Assembly (NCBI GenBank): GCA_031270285.1
Contig: JAISXY010000086.1
Coordinates: forward strand, 1 to 37,767
Origin: Campylobacteraceae bacterium
Lineage (GTDB): Bacteria > Campylobacterota > Campylobacteria > Campylobacterales > Campylobacteraceae
Direction of reading: 5' to 3'
Length of the DNA stretch: 37,767 bases
Positions 25,983 through 36,800 of the stretch are shown here, in pieces. The notes beneath the pieces were generated by a model. The model was not told the DNA's origin, made no database searches, and worked only from the letters and a program-made list of their open reading frames with translations. How positions within the stretch are numbered: position 1 is the first letter of the stretch; every line of letters begins with the position of its first letter. The translations under genes were made by a program, and so were the position numbers.

Positions 25983-28406
25983 ATGGATAGTAGAAATTGA
26001 GATAAGAGTCTAGACATTATAAGTGGATTAATCAAGACCCTCTCAATCTACAAGAGTAGAAATTAAAAAGAGTCTAGACTTCAGGGGAATAGAGTTGGTT
26101 CGCCAATCAATATCTACAAAAGAGTAGAAATTAAAAAGAGTCTAGACTCGTAGCGGCTTAATCCTCCTCTTCAAAATCTACAAAAGAGTAGAAATTAAAA
26201 AGAGTCTAGACGATCTAGGTGATTGCCAAACCTTTCTATTATCTACAAAAGAGTAGAAATTAAAAAGAGTCTAGACTAGAGGAGAGCGGCGATGAATGAG
26301 AAAATCTACAAAAGAGTAGAAATTAAAAAGAGTCTAGACAATAAAGCGTACTATAAGCACGCACCGCCATCTACAAAAGAGTAGAAATTAAAAAGAGTCT
26401 AGACTAAAATTTGTAATTACTTCAGGCTGCAGATGTATCTACAAAAGAGTAGAAATTAAAAAGAGTCTAGACCAGTCATGTATTCATTAGGTATATACTT
26501 ATCTACAAAAGAGTAGAAATTAAAAAGAGTCTAGACAAAGGGCATTAAAGGAGTTATTTTTACTCTTATCTACAAAAGTAGAAATTGGAATAAGAGTCTA
26601 GACCCTCTTTTTTAAGGTAATTTAAGAGCTTATCTACAAAAGTAGAAATTGGAATAAGAGTCTAGACAAAATAATTTTTGTTTCGGAGGTCAATTATCTA
26701 CAAAAGTAGAAATTGGAATAAGAGTCTAGACCACGCCACACGATAATCAAGAAGATTGTTATCTACAAAAGTAGAAATTGGAATAAGAGTCTAGACCTGC
26801 GACATCTACCGCGGCTGAATACTTATCTACAAAAGTAGAAATTGGAATAAGAGTCTAGACTGATACAAAAGATGCCGACGTAGGACAAATCTACAAAAGT
26901 AGAAATTGGAATAAGAGTCTAGACATAATGAGGGATTGGAGACTGTACTCAAATCTACAAAAGTAGAAATTGGAATAAGAGTCTAGACCATGAAAGAATA
27001 TATTAATGCTGAAAAATCTACAAAAGTAGAAATTGGAATAAGAGTCTAGACCGGAGATAAAGAAACAACGCAGGAGATAATCTACAAAAGTAGAAATTGG
27101 AATAAGAGTCTAGACCGCGGCAACGGCTATCTATATGCTCTTAATCTACAAAAGTAGAAATTGGAATAAGAGTCTAGACTTATTTTGTAAAACGACATTT
27201 TATTTGATCTACAAAAGTAGAAATTGGAATAAGAGTCTAGACTTTAGGAATAAACTTACAAATATACCTGATCTACAAAAGTAGAAATTGGAATAAGAGT
27301 CTAGACATGTAGAATACCAAAAGGCATGGAAAACACATCTACAAAAGTAGAAATTGGAATAAGAGTCTAGACTTGCGTTACTTCCTATTGCGGACGGCAT
27401 ATATCTACAAAAGTAGAAATTGGAATAAGAGTCTAGACAAAGCCGTTATGGAAATGAAACCGTTTATCTACAAAAGTAGAAATTGGAATAAGAGTCTAGA
27501 CTTACCCGCATACTTTGTGTGTTGTTCTAATCTACAAAAGTAGAAATTGGAATAAGAGTCTAGACATGACAATATTTTCATTTATACAAATAGCATCTAC
27601 AAAAGTAGAAATTGGAATAAGAGTCTAGACCTTTTTCTTTCCGTTTTCTCCCTCCCCATCTACAAAAGTAGAAATTGGAATAAGAGTCTAGACCTCTATA
27701 TTGCGGCGTTCCCGCCAACTCTAATCTACAAAAGTAGAAATTGGAATAAGAGTCTAGACATCAGAATTAAACTTTAAGGAGATAAAATCTACAAAAGTAG
27801 AAATTGGAATAAGAGTCTAGACACAATGTAAAAGAAGACCAAAGGCATCTTATCTACAAAAGTAGAAATTGGAATAAGAGTCTAGACTTCTGCTGGATCA
27901 TAATTTATACCCTTATATCTACAAAAGTAGAAATTGGAATAAGAGTCTAGACATGGAAAAGTGATGAGGTTGTTTTAGAGACATCTACAAAAGTAGAAAT
28001 TGGAATAAGAGTCTAGACAATTAGCAAAGCAGACAAGAGATATAAATCTACAAAAGTAGAAATTGGAATAAGAGTCTAGACTTTCCCGCCACGCCGTTAC
28101 TCCAAGCTCATCTACAAAAGTAGAAATTGGAATAAGAGTCTAGACCCCCAGGGTCAGTTATCTGTTTTGATTTTGATCTACAAAAGTAGAAATTGGAATA
28201 AGAGTCTAGACTCCTGAATTTGTTAAAAAACTTGAGGATAATCTACAAAAGTAGAAATTGGAATAAGAGTCTAGACTGCAACGTATATCTCGTCGCATAG
28301 CTCAAGATCTACAAAAGTAGAAATTGGAATAAGAGTCTAGACTCTATCTCAAAGATAGCCAATCTTTCACATCTACAAAAGTAGAAATTGGAATAAGAGT
28401 CTAGAC
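25980..28406 (-). CRISPR. Type V-A CRISPR array, about 38 repeats of two classes
   Basis: Repeats of 36 nt alternate with spacers of 27-32 nt. Read on the minus strand each repeat ends in a Cas12a handle (AATTTCTAC, loop, GTAGAT), so crRNAs are made from the minus strand and the leader is at the high-coordinate end. Counting from the leader there are 29 repeats (28406 down to 26568) with loop TTTT and ATTCC before AATTTC. Then follow 8 repeats (26536 down to 26046) with loop TCTTTT and TTT before AATTTC; the last of these is 34 nt. The final repeat, at 25980-26015, is degenerate: it keeps the 5' half but has lost GTAGAT, so it marks the old end. This gives 37 spacers. No spacer target was recognised by eye. 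Confidence 0.98.
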
Positions 28407-28586
28407 TCTACTTGGTAATTATAGCATTCAAAATGCCTATTTTTCAATATGTTTTTAGTTTTTTTTAAAAACATATTTATTCCCCCTATATATTAAGAGT
28501 TTGACATTGGTATGCTAAAGAACCGATTTTATCATCATATAATACAGTTTGTTAAAAAAATATAAAAAAATTAAGACTCACCTTTG
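28407..28586 (-). promoter_or_regulatory. CRISPR leader with array promoter
   Basis: AT-rich 180-bp gap between the cas2 stop and the first repeat. A perfect TATAAT (minus strand, 28423 to 28418) with an upstream TGC extension lies 11 bp before the first repeat, so transcription should begin just ahead of it. A GCATT/AATGC inverted repeat (28424-28436) abuts the -10 box. A 10-bp perfect inverted repeat ATATGTTTTT/AAAAACATAT spans 28447-28476. These are candidate binding or structural elements for transcription or for leader-end spacer integration. Confidence 0.75.
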
Positions 28587-28862
28587 CTATGTAAAAAACA
28601 GTAACTCTTTGTCTCTGTGTATAGCATTTCCATATTTGACAGCCTTTTTTTCATCAGTCTCAAATATAAAAACGCTGTCTTCTCCGCCAAATTGCTTGGC
28701 AAATACAGTCTCTATCTTAATTTTTAAGATATCCATAACTCTCTTTGAATTATTGATTTCAAAAACAGAATACTGCAGTCTTATGCCGCCATATTTTTCG
28801 AGTGTTTTTGAAAATTTATTTCTTAACTTATCATTTGAGATGTCATAACTTACAACAAGCAC
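28587..28862 (-). CDS. cas2: CRISPR-associated endoribonuclease-like protein Cas2
   Basis: Small ferredoxin-fold subunit of the Cas1-Cas2 spacer integrase. It opens with the typical first strand LVVSYDISNDKLRNKFSKTLEKYGGIRLQYSVFE, containing the conserved Asp near residue 7. The length of 91 aa is normal. The start is GTG at 28862, after an in-frame stop four codons upstream, and AGG precedes it. It follows cas1 after 9 nt and is the last gene before the leader, so it belongs to the cas12a operon. Confidence 0.95.
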   Translation of the reverse strand: MLVVSYDISNDKLRNKFSKTLEKYGGIRLQYSVFEINNSKRVMDILKIKIETVFAKQFGGEDSVFIFETDEKKAVKYGNAIHRDKELLFFT

Positions 28863-28871
28863 AATATCAAC

Positions 28872-29849
28872 CTATTCAACTAAAAATTGAGGATATTTTA
28901 ACAAGTCATTTTGTTGCATAAAACAGCGATAAAACTTGCGCATATAATTAAATATTTCTATTTTTTGCTCGATCAATACATCATAGAACATTTTAGTATA
29001 ATCACTATTTTTTTCACGTTTTAAAATATATTCATTTTTAAAAAGATTAAAATCTTCTATTTTGCACTGTTTGGTATTGAAAGCTTTGCGAACCTGCTTG
29101 TCTATAATGCATCGAAAAGGCTCTACCAAGTCACATATTAGCGATTTACGCTTAAACCAAAGTTGATGATAAACGCCTTTATACGGGTCAAATCCAAATA
29201 AACGGACAAATACTTCAATAAAGTTAAATAAAATAGTATAGCCGATGTCAAGAGTTGCATTTATCGGGTCTATCTTTGTTCTGGGTGAGCGGTTTTTCCA
29301 ATTAAACGGTTCAAAATAAATAGAGAAAAACAGTGTCGCAGCTTTTCCTTCCAGCCCCATGACGGTATCATAATTTGGTGCGCTTGGAATTAAAGACAAT
29401 ATAGCGCTGCATTGCTCTTTTGTCTTTTTCATATCGCTTGTTTTTAAGCGCGTTTTTTCTAACAAAATCAGTTGATTTTTTATCTTGTTTATTACCAGTA
29501 TTTTAGGGATTTGTAAATTTTCTTTATTGTATTCATACTGTTTTTTGCGCAATAAAAAATTAGCTTCAGCCGTAATAGAAAAGAAAAAAACAGGTCTTAA
29601 GTTTTGCTTCATGACGACAAGCGATATTCCGTATCTGGTGCATTTATCAATTAATGGAGTCGTAACAGTTACAGGTCCTATGATAAACAGCGCTAGTATT
29701 TTCTGAAATGGCAGTTTTGTCAGTGTCTTTTTTTCTTCAATATTTTCAAGCAACAATTCACCGTTTGCAACTCGTAATGATTTGTCTTTGATGCAGTTTA
29801 TGACAAAGATAGAACGGTATTTTATATCTTTATGTGTAAACATTTTCAA
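28872..29849 (-). CDS. cas1: CRISPR-associated integrase Cas1
   Basis: Metal-dependent integrase that inserts spacers at the leader end. The N-terminal beta domain is followed by the all-helical catalytic domain. Catalytic residues are visible as the Glu in VMGLEGKAATLFF, the His in KGVYHQLWFKRKSL, and Asp/Glu in CDLVEPFRCIID. The length of 325 aa is normal for type V-A Cas1. Its start lies inside the end of cas4 (20-nt overlap), so adaptation genes are translationally linked. Together with cas4 and cas2 it forms a full adaptation module. Confidence 0.97.
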   Translation of the reverse strand: MKMFTHKDIKYRSIFVINCIKDKSLRVANGELLLENIEEKKTLTKLPFQKILALFIIGPVTVTTPLIDKCTRYGISLVVMKQNLRPVFFFSITAEANFLLRKKQYEYNKENLQIPKILVINKIKNQLILLEKTRLKTSDMKKTKEQCSAILSLIPSAPNYDTVMGLEGKAATLFFSIYFEPFNWKNRSPRTKIDPINATLDIGYTILFNFIEVFVRLFGFDPYKGVYHQLWFKRKSLICDLVEPFRCIIDKQVRKAFNTKQCKIEDFNLFKNEYILKREKNSDYTKMFYDVLIEQKIEIFNYMRKFYRCFMQQNDLLKYPQFLVE

Positions 29850-30396
29850 TATCCACTTTGTCGCATAAAGCGCAATAGATACAGTGAGTGCATTTATTTG
29901 TATTTATATCTACGGGCTGTTCGGGATTGAATTGTTTAAATCTTAAAATAAAATCCTGCAACTCTTTTTTATCTGCTTTATTTGGAATTGTTACGGGGAA
30001 AGTTTTATTGGTCGCAATGGCATAAAAAGCTAACTTTCCAACCTCATATCCCATCTCAATCATACAAAAATACTCTGCCCAAAGTTGATAGATTTGACCT
30101 TGATAAATTGCGTTTAGCTGATATTTGCGCTCTATGAGCAGTTTTTCGTTACATTTATAAATGTCAATTTTCCCCACAATGCCAAGCTCATTTGAATATA
30201 CCGACATTCCCATTATTTCATCTTTTCTGGTACTGTATTTTTTCTCATCAATGCTTTCATGAGCAACCCTGCCGCGTGTTTGAGGAACGGCATGTACGAG
30301 CTCCTCATCTCCACCCATATATACATTGTGCAGATATATAGAATACGGACAAAAAATGAAATCATTCAGAGTTGAGATGGTTATCAGGTTGTGCAT
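29830..30396 (-). CDS. cas4: CRISPR-associated exonuclease Cas4
   Basis: RecB-family iron-sulfur nuclease that trims prespacers and selects those with a PAM. An N-terminal Cys is in FIFCPYSIYLHN. The nuclease core shows GRVAHESID, GIVGKIDIYKC with the metal Asp, and LLIERKYQ with Glu and Lys, then QLWAEYFCM (QhxxY-like). The C-terminal cluster is KCTHCIYCALC. At 188 aa it is of usual size. Its ATG begins immediately after the stop of the second effector. Its presence implies that new spacers are chosen for the 5' T-rich PAM used by Cas12a. Confidence 0.95.
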   Translation of the reverse strand: MHNLITISTLNDFIFCPYSIYLHNVYMGGDEELVHAVPQTRGRVAHESIDEKKYSTRKDEIMGMSVYSNELGIVGKIDIYKCNEKLLIERKYQLNAIYQGQIYQLWAEYFCMIEMGYEVGKLAFYAIATNKTFPVTIPNKADKKELQDFILRFKQFNPEQPVDINTNKCTHCIYCALCDKVDIENVYT

Positions 30397-33300
30397 TCAG
30401 TTTCTTTCATTCATAAAATTTTGAAATCCTCTTTTAGCAATATTAAATGCGGCAATTCCATCATTCGAGTGCATAATGCTAATGCTACTGAAAGTACAAT
30501 TTTGATTTTCGCATATAAAAATTTTTTTCTTTTTGTTTTCTAAAATTTTGTTTTTATCTTTATTCTTTTCTCCACAAATAGGACATTCTTGACTTGTACC
30601 AGCTTGGCTGACAAATCCAATATTTCCCAATCTCATAATTTTGTTTTTGTCATTATCGTCAATACCTTCACCTCTAACAGAAAGTAAGTTTTTAATTGGC
30701 GGCACTAATCCATAATTTTGAAACTTTTGATACAATCCCCATTCAAGCATTCTATAAATATTTCCCTGAAAAAGCTTCAAGTCATTTTCTGTTTTTTGCG
30801 TATCAAACCCTTCTTTTATAATTAGTCCATCACCACCCAGTATTGATTTATAGTGTTTATAAAGAAAGTCGATAACGCCTATTGCATTGGAAACAATAGC
30901 TTTTCTTAAATGATTAATTTTAAGAGACAATTTTTCATTTGTAATCTCTCTCTTGACATTATATCGTTCCAATCTTTCTTTTATCTGCTCCTGCTCTATT
31001 AGATACTTAAAATATATTCTATTTCTCAATACTTCTTTGATTTCACTCAAGTGATCAGCTATGAAAACAAGGGCAAAAAAATTAAATCCTTCTTTTTCAT
31101 TATTATATTTTTTATCTTCTTTTCTGTTTTTATTTATTTCATCTATTTCGTCTTCTGTAAGTTCTAATCCACTTTTGATTATAATTTTTTGAGCGGTTTC
31201 TTCTTTAATATGATCATTTAACTCATAAATAATTTTTTGAGCATCCATAAGTTTTAAAGATAGAAAGCTGCTTATATCACCATTGGTTACAATATTACCG
31301 TTAATAATTTTTGCCATTGTTAAATCAATAGTCAGCAAAGAGCCTTCTTTAAAATATTTGTTTTTCACTTCGTCATATTCTAATGTTGTAGTTTTAAATG
31401 TTTTTACAAAAAATTCTTTATTGAGAAAATAGGAAGGATTTTTAATAATTTTATACTCCTTATCATTCCTATATTTTGAAAATCCTAATCCTCCTTCTGT
31501 AATAGTTAATACAGGAAATTTATGTTTTGTGGTTTCCAAGTTAGATATTTTATCTTGGTTTGAGATACTTTCATGTGTTTTAAATTCAGGTATATATACG
31601 CACAGAGAAGATAATTCTACGATTCCATTGTCGATACCAATAATAAATTTAATATCATCCTTTTTTATATTTTCATTGAAACTATCAATTTGTTTTTTAA
31701 ATTCATCCTGCTCTATAAATGAGATATTTTTTGTTGGCAAATTACTATTTTCAGAAATTGTAGTAATTAATGTATATTGCGGATCACGATATCTATTCTT
31801 CTTTTTTGCATCATACAACTCACTTTCTTTACCATATTTTTTTACTCTGCTTTCTTTTGCATCACGCCAAGAGATTGTAATCTCTGGATTTAATCGCACA
31901 TTAAAGCCATTTTGCTCATTTTCATTTTCCCAAAATGATTTCCATAATTTCGTATGAGTTTTTAAGTTAATTTTTTCTTTATTTTTCAAATCTAAACTTG
32001 CTATTTCAAAAATTTGTGCATCGTATGTTGATTGCATTTTTTGTATAATATCATTTTCATAAATTACTTTTCTGCGGTAACATATTTTTTCAAGGGCAAT
32101 CGCAAAATCTTCTAAACTATTAAAATCATGATTTAGTACTTCATTTTGCAATTGTTCAAAAGGTAGATTTAAAACTTTTTTAGCATAATTACTATCTAAA
32201 ACATCTTTATAGAATTTGATTTTTTTCTCCTCCGTTTTTAATTCATATTCACCTTGAAGGAATTTGTTGTTGCTAAAATACTGATATTTTGTTCCTTTAA
32301 ATTCCTCTTCTATTTTAAGATAAAATTCATTTGTCTTAATCTTGTTTTCTACATATCCAAAACAAAGTTTACGCAAACTACGCAATGTAAGTGATTCAAA
32401 CCAATATGCTTTTTTATTACCTTCGTCATTTTGTTTGTTGATAATAAAGTCTCTACATTCTTTAGCTTTATTGTTTTCTTTTGGAATAAGTATGAGCAGA
32501 TGTTTATTTTCCTCTTCGGCAATGACAGCCCAATATTTTAACTGTTGGGATTCTACGCTCTCTTTTTCTATTCCTTTTATAAGAGTTAAGATTATGCCAT
32601 GCTTATGAGCGACATTTCCATAAAAATTACAAAATGATTTATATCCAATAAACTGCTGTTTTGTACTTTTATCGGCACCATTGATCGCCTTTCCTCTTTT
32701 TTGTTTTAACTCTTCCATTTCACTTTTTAATTGCCTTTTATACTCCTCGCTATTAGACAAATCTCTCTTGGTTGCTTTTTCTGTTATTTCTTGAGTTATA
32801 TTTTTATATGTTTCAAACTCATTTTTTGAAATATTTTCAAAGAGATACAACTTATGATTATTTTTCAAATTATCATAACTGAAATTTTCCTTCTGCATCA
32901 ATTCATTAAAAGTTTTTTTCTGTACTGACTTAATATTTTTTAAAATTTGCCTCAAAGATACAGTATTATCATTACTAAAATTGGGTGTATCTCCTAATAA
33001 TAATGTTTTGTCCTGCACAATATATTTAATATCGTCTATTACACATTCAATTATTTTTTGATTATTTGTTGTTATATTAAAATAAGAAGTTAATTTTTGA
33101 ATGTTGATTATTAAATTTCCCTTTTGTTTCTTTATTTCTTTTCCAAAATCAACAGCATTTTTAAAAATCGTGTAATAGTTAAAACTTGCTTTTACTAAAG
33201 GAAAGCCATTTGATTGAGATGGAAGATACCTTTTTAATCCTGTTTCCAGCATGGATTCAATTTTTTCTTTAATATTTTTAAGTTGCAAACTCAATACCTC

Positions 33301-33840
33301 AATTTCGCTTTTATCGTTGCTATTATCAACAAAAGACGAAATAAATGGAAAATTATTTCTTGCAAACATTTTTTTAATTAGCAATCCAATAGCAGAATGT
33401 TTTGATAAATTGTGTTCATTTTCATTCGCTTTTTCAGTTAGCAATTGAACTAATTCTTCAAATCTTTCAAACCATTTTTTTATTAACTCGTTCATCTCTT
33501 TAATTGTTCCAATGCTAAATTCTCTAATTTTGTTATCTATTTGCATACTCTTATAGTAAGTATCTTGAGCATATAACCTTATCCATGATTTTTTTATATA
33601 GATAGTTTTCTTTAGTTTATTCGTGATTTTGTCATTTTTATCCTTGCAATACAAATATTCCTTTAATCGTGGAATGAACTTATGGCATTCTGTTACAAAA
33701 ATATAAAGATCAAAATCTTGTTCCTTTTTTAGATTTTCTACTTGTTTTTCTAATTTTTTAATGGACTCTTCTTTATCATAATCCAACTTGAACCGAATAG
33801 TTTTTGTTATCTTATACTTTTCCAACCTTTTTCTCCTCAT
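30397..33840 (-). CDS. cas12a2: Second Cas12 effector, Cas12a2 (Cms1)-like nuclease
   Basis: Large crRNA-guided nuclease of 1147 aa, next to cas12a. The N-terminus YKITKTIRFKL matches the Cas12a start, and a wedge-like segment (KTHTKLWKSFW ... FNVRLNPEITISWRDAKES) aligns with HTLYWKSLFS ... LNGQAEIFFREKS in the neighbouring Cas12a. RuvC residues are D737 (IIGIDNG), E1010 (LIIKEGFD) and D1127 (HSNDGIAAFNIAKRG). Before RuvC-III is a zinc ribbon C1086-x2-C1089-x20-C1110-x4-C1115, with no Cas12a Nuc domain. This matches Cas12a2, which is activated by RNA targets and then cuts RNA and DNA indiscriminately, causing abortive infection. The ATG overlaps the cas12a stop (ATGA). A TTG at codon 6 preceded by AGGAG is an alternative start. 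RNA triggering here is inferred from the family. Confidence 0.87.
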   Translation of the reverse strand: MRRKRLEKYKITKTIRFKLDYDKEESIKKLEKQVENLKKEQDFDLYIFVTECHKFIPRLKEYLYCKDKNDKITNKLKKTIYIKKSWIRLYAQDTYYKSMQIDNKIREFSIGTIKEMNELIKKWFERFEELVQLLTEKANENEHNLSKHSAIGLLIKKMFARNNFPFISSFVDNSNDKSEIEVLSLQLKNIKEKIESMLETGLKRYLPSQSNGFPLVKASFNYYTIFKNAVDFGKEIKKQKGNLIINIQKLTSYFNITTNNQKIIECVIDDIKYIVQDKTLLLGDTPNFSNDNTVSLRQILKNIKSVQKKTFNELMQKENFSYDNLKNNHKLYLFENISKNEFETYKNITQEITEKATKRDLSNSEEYKRQLKSEMEELKQKRGKAINGADKSTKQQFIGYKSFCNFYGNVAHKHGIILTLIKGIEKESVESQQLKYWAVIAEEENKHLLILIPKENNKAKECRDFIINKQNDEGNKKAYWFESLTLRSLRKLCFGYVENKIKTNEFYLKIEEEFKGTKYQYFSNNKFLQGEYELKTEEKKIKFYKDVLDSNYAKKVLNLPFEQLQNEVLNHDFNSLEDFAIALEKICYRRKVIYENDIIQKMQSTYDAQIFEIASLDLKNKEKINLKTHTKLWKSFWENENEQNGFNVRLNPEITISWRDAKESRVKKYGKESELYDAKKKNRYRDPQYTLITTISENSNLPTKNISFIEQDEFKKQIDSFNENIKKDDIKFIIGIDNGIVELSSLCVYIPEFKTHESISNQDKISNLETTKHKFPVLTITEGGLGFSKYRNDKEYKIIKNPSYFLNKEFFVKTFKTTTLEYDEVKNKYFKEGSLLTIDLTMAKIINGNIVTNGDISSFLSLKLMDAQKIIYELNDHIKEETAQKIIIKSGLELTEDEIDEINKNRKEDKKYNNEKEGFNFFALVFIADHLSEIKEVLRNRIYFKYLIEQEQIKERLERYNVKREITNEKLSLKINHLRKAIVSNAIGVIDFLYKHYKSILGGDGLIIKEGFDTQKTENDLKLFQGNIYRMLEWGLYQKFQNYGLVPPIKNLLSVRGEGIDDNDKNKIMRLGNIGFVSQAGTSQECPICGEKNKDKNKILENKKKKIFICENQNCTFSSISIMHSNDGIAAFNIAKRGFQNFMNERN

Positions 33841-36800
33841 TTTTTTATTGCTGTTTTATTTTGAGCATATTGTAGCCATTCTTTATTAGTAACAGCTAAA
33901 TTAACTCTTCTTAAATCATCTGCCTGCTTAATCTGTTCTACTACCAAAAGTCCTTTGCGGGCAATATTGTATGCTCCGTTGGCATCGGCATTATTTGGCA
34001 AACCTGCTTTTTGCTTGCGGCTGTCAAAAAATTCACCGTTAGCATCGGCAACTGGAGAGATAAGGTAATCAATATCTGAATTTTTAATGCTATTGCGTAT
34101 TTGAACCGTGAGTTTAAACAAATATAAAAGCTCTTCAAAAAACTTTTTTTCTGTCCGCTGTAAAATCTTATCTTTTAAATTGTTTTTGTAGTCAATTTTT
34201 CCGTCAAACAGTTTAATAAATTCGTCGCTTAAAATTATCTCCTCATTGTCCCATTTATTATTTTTTTGAGGATTTATAAATGTTTTTATGCGGGAGCTAT
34301 TTGTGCAGATTGTCCAATCAAGGCGCGTCTCTTCCGCCTTTGAGTTAAATTTACGATAATCGTCCACAACAAATTCAAAATAGTTTTTTGTGCCGTTATG
34401 GCGTATATCCGCAAATTTTTCAAAAAACTTTTTTGCACTTTCGACATTTATATAATCAGTATCAAACAAATTTACAAAACCTGTTACAGGGTCAATTTTA
34501 CTCGTATTCCATGCAGGAATATAAAATAAAAATCCGTTTTGCTTTCCAATTGCTTGGAAGCTTTCAAACTTATTGGTTAATTGATAAGCATTCAACAAAC
34601 CGCCTTCCTCTGTCGGAACTTTTTTCTTATCAACCAAATAATTTAATTTATCTATAAGCATTTTTTCAAACTTCTGATAAACTTGTTTTTCAACTTTTTG
34701 TCTGCCGCGCATAAATCCGAAATTTAAATCTTCCAAAACAACAACAGCATCATACTTTATCATCAGCTTAGTGATTTCATATATTGCCTGACTCAGATAA
34801 CCCTCTTTCAGCTCTTTAATATTTTCAATAATTTGCCAGCTTTTTCTTGATTCATCTCTATCATCCTCTTTTTTTTGTAGCAAATCATGATAATTGGTTT
34901 TGCCAATCTCATTTAATGAAGACTGCTCTATAATATTGCCATCCAAATCAATTACGCTCAAATATAACAAGTGTCGTTCGCCGCGGTCAATACCAATAAT
35001 ATGTTTGATATTGCCGTTTTTTATATATTGATTAACTTTTTCATTGATATCTTCATTGCCGATCGCTTTAAAATTCAAAGTAATGGGCACATGAAATTGG
35101 AATTTATCCAAAGCATATCTTTTTTTGGAAATAATCGGGTATTTAAATTTATCTTTTAATTCATCATAATGATGACCTTTTTCCCAAACCTCATCGCTAT
35201 AATTTAATGATTTTTCTCTAAAAAATATCTCTGCCTGCCCGTTTAATTTATACACTACATTTTTTAAATTCTCCTCGCTAAATAAGCTCTTCCAATAAAG
35301 AGTGTGTATATTTGGAGTCCCTTTGCTGTAAGGAGAGAAATCCTTGCTGTAGATTTGGAAGAGATAAATTTTGCCCTCATCAACTAATTGGTTTATGTAA
35401 TTTTCAGAAATATTTTGAAATGTGATTTTATATCCTTGATGCTCTACTTCACGGTAAAATCCACTCAAATCGTTATAACTTGAAGTGTCCGAAAAATGAA
35501 AATCAAATTTTTTCCAATCCTCATGTTTTTCTATGGATGATTTAAAAAAATCTATCAAGGTTCTACAATCGTCAATATCAAAATTATCACCTTTTTTATG
35601 TGTCGCGTTTTTATAATTTTCAATCAACTGCTCGCTTGGTTTAAATTCATCAATTCTGCTTTGCGAAAAAAATACTTTTGGCAGCATCTTATTGGCTCCG
35701 GGCAAAAGTTTATAATCCATCTTTTTATATCCATCGCCGTTTGGAGCATTTTCAAAAACTTTATTATGTTTTTTATCCATGATGGCAAGATAGTATAATC
35801 CGTCTTTGCATAACAAAATACCAGTATTATCTCGTTCTTTGTTTGCATCCCAACCGGCAAGCAGCGTTGAATTTTCAAAGTTTAATTTTATCTTCTTTGT
35901 TAAGTAAGGTTTTTGCGTTACATAATTTCGCACTTTATTGTATAGTGGCGTTATTTTGTCAAGTTCACTCCATAACGCTTCAAATTCAGAATAAAAACGC
36001 ATATCTTTATCGCTCTCGCTGCCTTTACCTAAAAGCGGCTTTACAAACCGCTGCAATTTTTTTAAACTATCCAAAAACTGTTTTATCAAAATGATATTTT
36101 CTTTATCCTGTATAAGGGATTTTTCTTTGGGATAATCCGCATCCAACAGCGTTTGAATTTTTAAATAGTTATCGCCTATCGCATCAAACAGATCCTTGCC
36201 ATTTTCATTTTTATCCAATAATTTAAAATAGTCATGAATCGTCCTGTTTTCCAAGCATTCATTAATAAACGCTATAGAAAAAGAGTCAGCAGATTTTAGT
36301 TTTTTATTGATGCGATCATCATATTTTTCCTGTTTTTCTCTTTGCTTTTTCGGTTTATCATTTATGAGTCTTTTTTTGACAACATCCAATATAATAGAAT
36401 AGTTTCCTAAAAATCTCTGCGAAATGTCAGTCAACCCACCATCGTTGCGTAGATAAATTTTTGACAAATCAAACTCATCTATGTGTAAAAGCAAATCTTT
36501 TAAGGAGTATTCATTTTCAGCGCTTTTATTTAATACATTTGCGGCTATTTCGCGATATGTATTTTTTATACTCTCCAAAACTTCACTGTCATTTGAAAAT
36601 TTTTCGGGCAGCCATGAGATTGTTTTATCTCTATCACTTAATATTTGCTTAAAAAGTTCGGTAAATTTTGGCAGATGGGCAGTTTTGGTGCTTTGGTGTT
36701 GATTGTAAAGATTGATATACTCATTTAAGCCTTGGATTTTTGTGCCGTCACTCAATGTTTTGCCGCCAATAGCAACAGCATTGTAAATTTCTATCTGTCT

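Noticed and set aside
27209-27400. Open frame of 63 codons on the minus strand inside the array
   Set aside because: It is made of repeat and spacer sequence read in frame by chance; the 64-65 nt periodicity explains it.
28407-28586. A tracrRNA in the leader gap
   Set aside because: No stretch complementary to the repeat beyond a few bases was seen, and Cas12a-type systems with this handle do not need one.
30397-33840. Reading the 1147-aa effector as a TnpB-derived Cas12b or Cas12f because of its CxxC zinc ribbon
   Set aside because: N-terminal and wedge segments align with the adjacent Cas12a, and size and operon position fit Cas12a2 better.
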